DNA of 64,000 nucleotides from Pycnopodia helianthoides (lineage: Eukaryota; Echinodermata; Asteroidea; Forcipulatida; Asteriidae). Below, in pieces: positions 56,261 to 64,000 of the stretch (position 1 is its first letter; each line of letters opens with the position of its first letter). The notes beneath the pieces are model-generated. The model worked only from the letters and a program-made list of their open reading frames with translations, had not been told where the DNA came from and did no database searches. The DNA is taken from the NCBI GenBank assembly GCA_032158295.1, contig CM063243.1:12864931-12928930 (forward strand). The letters are read 5' to 3'. The translations under genes were made by a program, and so were the position numbers.

Positions 56261-57185
56261 AAAAACCATTATGATTACACTTAATCTGGCAAGGGCGATC
56301 AAAGGAGGATCAGATCCTGCAAGGGCGATCAAACTGATCACTGACGTGTTTACACTTGAGTCTGATCTCACATTGATCCCTTTTGCCCAGCGCTTGTTGA
56401 ACCAGAATTCCACACTGCTGTTGTAAAAGGTCAACTGAACGAGGTGATTGATAAATAATTGACTGATAAACTTGCCAGCTCCCCCTCCGACCACATTTTG
56501 TCCCAGGACAACAACCTCAGCTACGGCCATGTCGTCCAAGAAACAATGTAAAAAACACCAACAAAAATATAACCTTACATCATGGAGCAATAAACTACTG
56601 CTCCATGCCTACATATACTAATACTGCGACAAAAAAATACAAATAATGGAATAAACAAAATGATTTTCAAATGCTAATGAAAACTGTGTTAAAGATAAAT
56701 GAATACAAAAACGATAAGGAAACAGGTTGCAGCGTGTGGTTCGTCACGTTTATTGCAGAGCAATGGCGTCATGCGAAAAGGGATGCAAATGCCAAGTACC
56801 ATTGAAATCCTGTAATGTTCTTTGTGCACAGAAATGCTGTGTTACGTGTTGGAACCAGCGTACGGGGACGCTGGCATTGCATAACCACCGCTTGCACTGG
56901 TTGTTTAAAGCTTTCGTGGTTTCTGTTTTCAACTCGCCATGCCCCAGTCTGTTCGACGAGACCGAAAGTCGGTAGGTCAAATTGCGGGGTCTGATCCTGC
57001 TTTGCGTTTACACTTGGTTTTTGATCCACCTTTGATCCCGCAATAAAGGGGGATCAAAAAGGAGGATCAGATCCTGATCGCTCTTCAATTTACACTAGCT
57101 GTTGATCACCCTTTGATCGCCCTTGCAGGATCTGATCCTCCTTTGATTGCCCTTGCCGGATCAGGTGTAAATGCGGTCCTTGTTT
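56261..57185. mobile_element. Foldback/MITE-like element with GATC-rich inverted repeats
   Basis: The 46-bp segments 56288-56333 and 57112-57157 are reverse complements with one mismatch, and similarity continues outwards for about 25 bp (TTACACTTAATCTGGCAAGG against its complement). The repeats are dense in GATC (GGATCAGATCC). Paralogous host sequence near 63045 (GCTTAATTAGACAAAACTAC) lacks the element. The interior shows no supported gene. Confidence 0.7.
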
Positions 57186-57489
57186 CAGTCCACCAGGCAA
57201 AACTACAACCAATTAGAAACAGTTTCAGTGCCAGCGTTTGGTTGAATTGGAGTGTTAAAAGTAATTTCAACCAAAATGAATTGATGCTGTTCAAACCTTA
57301 GGTTTCAGAATGTATAATCTACTCAATCTTTGAGATGCTTTTCCTTCTGGGAAAACTTCTATATTTGTGAGAATTTATTTTATAGTGAACACTTCGTGCA
57401 GAGAGTTGCATTCTGCAGACATCTTCTTCTAGAAACTGAGTGTACCTTTTTTCATATTGTCCTTGCATAACATTCTAGTTTTGTAGCTC

Positions 57490-57600
57490 TTGCTGCAGAG
57501 ATGGCCCTTCAAACTGTAAAGCTGGCCGAAATCATCTGTAATGTTGGCTCGTATGTATTACAGGCTGACACTTGCTTTGATGTGTAATCCTGTTAAAATA
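57490..57600 (-). other. Decayed minus-strand exon-like piece
   Basis: On the minus strand ATTTTAACAG is followed by GATTACACATCAAAGCAAGT, duplicated at about 60156 downwards after ATTTTTACAG. The reading frames contain stops, but the 60 kb copy keeps QIQPHHDSGTLYSR, akin to the LQPHHD exons. Confidence 0.3.
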
Positions 57601-58499
57601 TAACATCATTTCATAGCTTAATTTTTTGTAAACATAAACTGTACCCTCAGTTGCAATTGCCTGTCGAAAACACTTAAAATTCTTCTAATTTCTTAATAAA
57701 AAAACTGTAGATTTTCAAATCTAAAATCTATTTGTAAAACAGTGATGCTGCCAGAAAATTATTGTTTGAGTCTACTCTATATCTTGCTTTGGGAGGCACA
57801 GAGAATGCTAATCTTTTGTGCATCAGAAACAACAGAACTGAGTAACAGTTATATGCTGTATTCTCCTATGAGCACATACTCATTTAAACCAACCAGTTTG
57901 CAGTCAAAGCGATTCTACACAATGATAAAACGGTTTGATTACATAAACTTTTCCAGAGTGTGACACTGTGTCATCTACAGTCTTAATTTGTAACCTATTG
58001 GGAAGTCAATACGTTGCATGCGCACACATTTTGTGTATGCTTAGTTTTTTATTGCTACGTCAAGCTCTAAAGCTGGCATAATAAAGTGGAAATTTGTAAT
58101 AAGACCATGGGTCTTTACAAAACTTAATGTGAAACATTAATGTCTCAGGTCAATCCTGAAAAAATTGCTCAAAGATTTTCCTAGTCCTTCCAATAAATGT
58201 TGGAGCTAAACTATGTGAAGTGGCTGGGGCTAATGATGGAATTGTATAACAACAACCAACATGATTGTCCACAACCTAAGAAACTATCAACACTGCAATA
58301 TGATTTCACAGTGAACAGTTTTCAGGGCTCAAATTGTCACCGTTTTCACGAAGAGGCAATTTAGGCTGCTGTGATGTTGGCTTGCAGTTTGGGTCATAAT
58401 GTGTATTGTAGCTGTGATGTTGACTGGCAGTTTTCTGAAGTTGACATTGGCTTCAAGGGCTATGACTGTAAAATATAACATATATTCTTAGATTACTTT

Positions 58500-59188
58500 A
58501 TTTTGATCTAAAAAAAACAATTGGGTTGAGAAAATTAAAACCTTTTTTCTTTAAAAAGAAGAAAATTTTATTGTTGTATCTTTTTAAAACACAAAAAATT
58601 GCTAATCTTTAAAAACCCCAAAGGATGGGAAACTGTTGCAGGGGCTTCTGAACTTTGAACTGTTTGAATCAGGTTTATTTTTGCTACCCTTGCAATGGGA
58701 GAAAAAGTGTGAAAATGTACCGAAATAAAAATAAAGCAACTAAAATAAATGAATTTAAAAACTTAAGAAAGTGAACCCGTGCATGAGTAATTTGAAACTT
58801 TGCTTGGGGAAAAACAATTATAAAGGTTTTCAGTAACACCCGTGATGGTGAATTAAAATTTGAAGGGAGATAAATTAGTAAGGTTTTCCAAACACCGTAA
58901 GAGTAGAAAATTTAAATTTTTAAGGTGGGGAAACAATTAGTAAAGGTTTCCCGTAACACCCGTACATGAGTAGAATTGGAAACTTTGAAGGTGGAATACA
59001 ATTAGACATTAGAAAAAAAGTTTTTGTCTTATTTGGGGGGACAGAGAAGGGTAAAATTTTTTTGATAAAAAAAGAAGATTAAAGTTTTTGTGATTTATGA
59101 GACATAATATTGAAACCCAAAGTTTAAGTGAGTGATTTTGCAATATAAAAGGTTTGATTAAAATTTTTGGATGCATGTATTATTAGGG
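58500..59188. other. Low-quality contig end
   Basis: The stretch approaching the gap is full of homopolymer-length differences relative to its paralogues at 54640-54960 and 62360-62490. About four degraded copies of a GAAACTTTG...GTAACACC unit lie at 58780-59000. No gene is called because the base sequence is doubtful. Confidence 0.5.
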
Positions 59189-59288
59189 NNNNNNNNNNNN
59201 NNNNNNNNNNNNNNNNNNNNNNNNNNNNNNNNNNNNNNNNNNNNNNNNNNNNNNNNNNNNNNNNNNNNNNNNNNNNNNNNNNNNNNNN
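59189..59288. other. Assembly gap, 100 N
   Basis: Exactly 100 N, the conventional size for a gap of unknown length. Confidence 1.
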
Positions 59289-59402
59289 TGCTATAGATGT
59301 ACAGATGGCAAACTGAAAACCTGGCTGAAATCAACCAGGAAGCTGCAGGGGGTGCCTGAGTCATCATGCTGTAAGGATGGAGCACAGTTGACACTTGGCT
59401 TG

Positions 59403-59499
59403 TCATTCATCCTTCATCCTTTGCCTCCGTTCTCAGCCTCCGTCATCCGTCCTCCATCCTCCATCCTCATCCTTCATCCTTCGTCCTTCGTCATTCGCC
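59403..59499 (-). repeat. Fossil of the GAAGGAC satellite, opposite orientation
   Basis: Read on the minus strand: GACGAAGGACGAAGGATG, then GAAGGATG and GAGGATGGAGG units and finally more diverged 7-9 bp units. It matches the main satellite's unit but is only about 97 bp and lies 115 bp from the gap. Confidence 0.75.
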
Positions 59500-61208
59500 C
59501 TGCAAGGTTTAAAGTGCAACATTTAAGTGTTTTGACTAAATCACATGGTCTGAAAGACCAGGTTTATAACTTGCAGTAAGGTCTTACTTGTACGCTTGAC
59601 GTTTCAAAAACATCTCCCAGTTTTAAGCCAATTTTGTCTTCCATGTACAAGCTTTGTGAATGACTGTTTTGATTCAGCTCTTGCTTGATTATAAAACTAA
59701 TATGTGTCAGTCAAACAGCCAAAATCAAAACCATTAAGAAGAAAATATCAGTGCCAGAGTGTTAGTTGGTTGTTCAAAGACCATTTTAGCCATCTGAAGG
59801 AAAGTAAATGCTGTTTAAACCTTTGGTTTTAGTTTCCATTCAGGAGTTATTCAACTCTTCAACTTTTATGAAAGTTTAGGAGAAATGTTATGTTGGTGAA
59901 TTTTATTGTTGCATTCTCCACAGCTCTTCTTATAAAATCTTAAAGTACCTTCTATCTTGTCCTTGCATAAACAGCACAGTTTTGTTGCTCTACATGTAGC
60001 TGCATAGATGATCGTTCAGACTGAAAACTTGGCTGACATCAAACATATCATAGGCCTATCGGCTATAAAGGGTGCCTGAGTCATGGTGTGGCTGTATCTG
60101 TGCTGTTTGTTTGCCATGTATTAGATAGAGGCTGACACTTGCTTTGATGTGTAATCCTGTAAAAATATAAACATAATTTCTTGCTTAATTTTTTTTTAAA
60201 CATAAGCTGTACTCTCAGTTGCCAAATTGCCACTTGAAAATTGTTGTAATTCTTTTGGATTCAAAACAAACAAATTGTAGAGTTTCAATTCTAATTACTT
60301 TTTGAAATGCAGTGATGCTGCAAGACAGCTTTGTTAGAATCTACTGTTTATGACTTGATTTGGGAGGCACAGAGATTGACGATATTTTGTGCATCAGAAA
60401 CAACAGAACTGAGTTACAGTTATATGCTGTATTCTCCATTTGATTACATAAATTTTTTCCAGAGCATTACATTGTATCATCTACAGTCATAATTCCTAAC
60501 CTGCAAAATGTTTTTGTAGCTTAGTTTTTAAGCTACGTCTGGCTCTAAAGCTGGCATGTTCAAGTGGACATTTGTAATGAGACATTTGTCTTTACAAAAC
60601 TTTACAAAACTTAATGTGAAACAAAGTTCAGTAACTTAAAAATGTCTCAAGTAAATCATGAAAAAAGGTTGCTGATAAATTTTTCATTTGGCTTTCCAAT
60701 AATTGTTGGAGCTAAACTGTGTTGGGTGGGCAGGGCTTATGATGGAATTGTATGACACCAACCAACATGATTGTCCACAACCTTAGAATGATATGCAATA
60801 TGATTTCACAGTGAACAGTTTCCGGGGCTCAAATTCGGAAACTTCACAAGACCGCTGGGTTTGTATAGACTAAAACTGTTACTGGACCAACAACATTGTC
60901 AGAAGACCAGTACCAAAATGAGAATAAAAACTATCTGCACAGTTTAATATATAAACTAAAAGAACATTTATCTTTACTATAGCCCTACACTTAAATCACT
61001 GGCCTAGGCCTGCAGTCCAGTGTAAATTTTGAGCCTTGGATTTTGTGGTTTACATTGTCTAAATTTTCAAGTAACAGTATTTTTGCAAACCAATTTTTGT
61101 ATACTGATGGGTTGCAAATTTGCCTCACATTTCTAACTCTACTGTTCTTTTTTTATTAAAGGAAAGAATACAAAGATATCAAAGACTGTTCCTTTTCTTT
61201 AATATTAA

Positions 61209-61592
61209 AGGAACATTACAGAATTGGTTTTTGCTAACAAAACAATTGCTGGCAGTGTAAGCACTTTATGTAATCCACCATATACATAAACTGACAAACC
61301 TGTAGAAGTTTGAGATCGATCGGCCATATGGGTCACGAGAAAATAGTGAAAAACCAATTACACATTTGCATGAAATCATATAGATTCAACAAATGAATAA
61401 ACGCTCACTGAGCGATAAACTCCAATCGGAAAATTAATTTATTCATTTCTCATCAAATATGGCATTTCAGACAGAAATATTTTAAGGGATGTTTTCTACT
61501 ATCATCATCATTAGACCGTGTAAGTTTTATGTAAGTCTGTGATCAAAAAGTATATTTTACAAGTGTTTTCTTACCAATTCTGTAATGTTCCT
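61209..61592. mobile_element. TTAA-type MITE, family 2
   Basis: A 384-bp element with perfect 20-bp terminal inverted repeats (AGGAACATTACAGAATTGGT) and TTAA duplicated at 61205-61208 and 61593-61596. The paralogous site at about 54470 (AATATTAAAGATACC) is empty, confirming the limits. No coding capacity. Confidence 0.9.
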
Positions 61593-61639
61593 TTAAACAT
61601 ACCTCATTGCATTTACCTTTTGACTGTAATTGTACTTAC

Positions 61640-61733
61640 CTTTTGACTGGCTGGCAATAATGGTTGCTTGGGTCATGATGTGTTGTAGCTGTATTGTTGG
61701 CTGGAAGTTAAGGTCACCATGTGGTTGTAACAT
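61640..61733 (-). CDS. Minus-strand open exon, LQPH family, copy 2
   Basis: The acceptor ATCGTACAG and the strong donor AAAAG|GTAAGT (minus strand) flank it. All 94 bp are open (31 codons plus one base): MLQPHGDLNFQPTIQLQHIM, then TQATIIASQSK. Compared with 54497 it has an indel in CAACAC/CAACCAC and another compensating one near ATTATTGCC, so the total length differs by 3 bp and the frame is kept. The first Met may be an internal residue. Confidence 0.45.
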
Positions 61734-62369
61734 CTGTACGATTTAACATACATTCTTAGATTACTTTATTTTTCATGTAAAAATATAATTGGATTAGAGA
61801 AAAGTAAAACCTTTATTCTTTATTAGATCTTTTTAATTTCCCAAATACACTGATTATCTTCCAACCCAATGGCCTGAGAAACTACAAATAGTTGCTTCTG
61901 AACATCTATATCATGCTTGAATCAGGTCTAATTTGTGCTACCTTGCAAGGTGGGAGAAATAAGCATGTAAAAATGTATCAGATATAACAAAATATGCAGC
62001 TAACATACATGTAATATGCTTTACAAAAACTTAACGAAGTCAAGGTTGAATCTTTCTGATTAAAACTTCCAGGTAGGATTCATTGAGGCCTTCACCAACA
62101 AATCACTGCATGGTCTATACTTCTTCAGAATTGCAAATTTGAAGCTAATGTTACTACGTGTACTGAGCTTCATACTTCTGAGCCTAGGTGTAAATCACGG
62201 TCACTTAGTTTTTCCCATGATAAACATTTCATCTTCAAATGAAAATTGCATCCCATACTTAAAACATTTTTGCAATCCAATGTTGTTTTAGGCCAAATTG
62301 TTTCCTAACCATTTCATGACACTCACAATCAGTCACGTTGATTTGTTGTGTTCAAAATTACAGTTGGAT

Positions 62370-62490
62370 TTGAAACTTTGCATGGTGGAGATACAATCTA
62401 TTAAGGTATGCAGTAACACCATGAATATGAGTAGGATTGGAAACCTTGCATGGTGGAGATACAATCTAGTAAGGTTTTTGGGTAACACCT
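62370..62490. repeat. Tandem duplicate, about 67-bp unit
   Basis: GGATTTGAAACTTTGCATGG...ATACAATCTATTAAGG is followed by a second copy with GGAAACCTTGCATGGTGG. Related degraded units are at 58780-59000. From 62500 to 63400 no gene is seen. Confidence 0.6.
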
Positions 62491-63422
62491 TGTGCATAAA
62501 ATCTCTTTTGTGAGTTGTGATGGCTCTAAAACAATCCACTAATGTGACAACTCAATGTTTCGATAAGAGCGTACTGATTGTCTTCAGCTTTATAGTTAAC
62601 CAACAAAAGCTCAACCAACTGAATAAAACTGTTTGAAAATGAAGTTCTTTTCCTTACCAGACCTGTATAACCCACATTAAGTCAACATCAGGCAATGTGC
62701 TGCACTTAAGACTTTAAAACGAAAGAGAACTGAGAATTTGAATCTAAAATATTACAACACACAAAGCAATTATCCGAGTTGTAGGTTTTTGGGTGTCAAA
62801 AATTAGGCTTTATCAGCTGTACAAACAGTCATTGATTTAAAAACTAGACAATCTAAAAGTGTGTCCCAATTTTGAAGCATTTTCTGAAGTCTCATGCCCA
62901 GGATGTTTCAGACCAACCAACTCTCAGTTTTGTAGGATTTTTCATCTCCGTTGACATGCTCAGTGAAAGACTGTAGAGTTGGAGATTAATCTTCAAAGCA
63001 AAGCAAAAATGAAGTTGTTGTTTTTTTATTTCGCTTTATATTTTGCTTAATTAGACAAAACTACAACCAATAAAAGGCATTTCAAGTGCCATTGTGTGGA
63101 TCATTAAATTGGTGTTTAAAAAAGCATTTCAGCCAAAGGACAAGTTCCATAGGCTATTTACACTTAGTATTTTCAGCAGCTAAAGCGATTAAATGACCGT
63201 TTTATGTGCAAACGTTATGTAAACCCAAAGGGGATGTTTGAGTGAAGACGGCGCATGCGTAGAGGTCCAGTTCACAAATTTCTGGTAATGAGCGTAATTA
63301 GAACCTTGAACACGAGGCTATTTATAATATTATTGTGCAAGGTGCTGGAAACGACCAAGGGTGGGCACAATCAAGGTAATGTACCCCATGGGGCACATCA
63401 CTCATGTACCCTCAGCCATGTA

Positions 63423-63583
63423 TGGCCTTTTTCAAATCCATGGCTTCGGCTCTGGATTGGGCTTCAGGCCCAGTTTTCTTGTCTGAAGCCCTGACCGCAA
63501 AGCATGCGTAAGTTAAAATAACTGAGGGAGCCTAGCTAGCCTGAGCCAATTTTTGAGCCGAAGCCGTGAATTCGAAAAGGGCC
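63423..63583. mobile_element. Small MITE-like element with imperfect inverted ends
   Basis: The left end (GGCCTTTTTCAAATCC, then GGCTTCGGCTC) and the right end (GAGCCGAAGCCGTGAATTCG, then AAAAGGGCC) are inverted with a few mismatches. It may be flanked by TA on both sides (63421-63422 and 63584-63585), as in Tc1/mariner-type MITEs. Confidence 0.5.
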
Positions 63584-63804
63584 TATGATGTAGTGTCTTT
63601 GTGGCACATCACATGATTGGTTCTATACCAATAAAAACTTACAATCTATTACCATTGTATTAACAACCCATGTTCTAAATAATGAAGTCCTGAATCCAAC
63701 AAAACCAGGGAAAGCTGAGGGATGGCCTATTTATATTTTTGAGATTGTGAACATTCAACGTTTTGTGATGCATTTCTCATATCCATTTATACTTTTCATT
63801 TGAA

Positions 63805-63996
63805 ATGCTTAAACAAAGGCACCACCACAGAGAAATTGGTACAGATGGGGGAAATAACCTACAGCAAGATTTGCATACCCTGGAGAAGTGGTCCGATACC
63901 TGGTTGCTCAGATTTAGTGCTTCAAAACGTAAGTGTATGCACATGGGCAAGGACAACCCACTCAGAAGCTACATCTTAAATGGGGTAAAAATCTAA
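63805..63996 (+). pseudogene. Fragment of a second LINE reverse transcriptase
   Basis: The frame reads NNLQQDLHTLEKWSDTWLLR, then FSASKRKCMHMGKDN. This is the segment just after the catalytic DD box in non-LTR RTs (LQ-DL...L..W...W.L.F...K...M..G). The DD box itself is absent; it ends at TAA 63994-63996, 4 bases from the window edge. Likely a decayed fragment; clade unknown. Confidence 0.7.
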
Positions 63997-64000
63997 GCAT

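Noticed and set aside
56213..57029. Several overlapping short frames around 56.2-57.3 kb
   Set aside because: They read through the GATC-rich inverted repeats on both strands and have no independent support.

Overview
The window looks like a eukaryotic nuclear genome assembly. It is AT-rich and intron-bearing, carries non-LTR, DIRS-like and MITE-type transposons and tRNA-derived SINEs, and has a 100-N scaffold gap (59189-59288). A marine invertebrate deuterostome, probably an echinoderm, is my best guess from the style of the repeats. That is inference; no marker gene settles it. No intact conventional gene is visible.

Layout. (1) 2.7-13.5 kb (+): about 20 short exon-like cassettes with clear splice sites. 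They belong to a few diverged families (called A-M here). Family A carries a start codon and a signal-peptide-like stretch. The others encode variants of one Cys/Asp/His-rich module. Four cassettes (4271-4366, 29489-29569, 34370-34459, 36925-37002) are completely open and symmetric (phase 1-1); most others are broken. I read this as a decayed or decaying tandem array of genes for a small secreted cysteine-rich modular protein that I do not recognise. A non-LTR element (8.2-10.5 kb), a TTAA MITE (6.4 kb) and a candidate solo LTR (13.5-15.6 kb) interrupt it. (2) 15.6-28.5 kb: mostly non-coding sequence with dispersed repeats, palindromes, SINEs and one promoter-like region at about 19.25-19.4 kb. 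(3) 28.5-39.2 kb: a diverged second copy of the 2-17 kb segment, with further cassettes arranged as repeated G-M-F groups and a DIRS-like insertion (34.6-36.8 kb). (4) 39.3-50.0 kb: about 10.7 kb of satellite passing through ordered stages (about 37-bp units, an 8-mer, 7-mers GCAGGAC, GAAGGAC and AAAGGAC, then a 28-mer equal to four 7-mers). At the matching place in copy 1 (17.1-17.2 kb) there is only about 60 bp, so the window holds both the unexpanded and expanded states. (5) 50.0-53.0 kb: 36-bp and 25-bp minisatellites and a MITE. (6) 53-63 kb: a second, minus-strand family of duplicated exon-like pieces, a foldback element, the gap, and another TTAA MITE. (7) 63.8 kb to the end: a fragment of a second LINE.

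Very long open frames across the satellite exist in all six frames only because the repeat units contain no stop triplets; they are not annotated as genes. All translations and alignments were made by eye, so boundaries are approximate unless stated.
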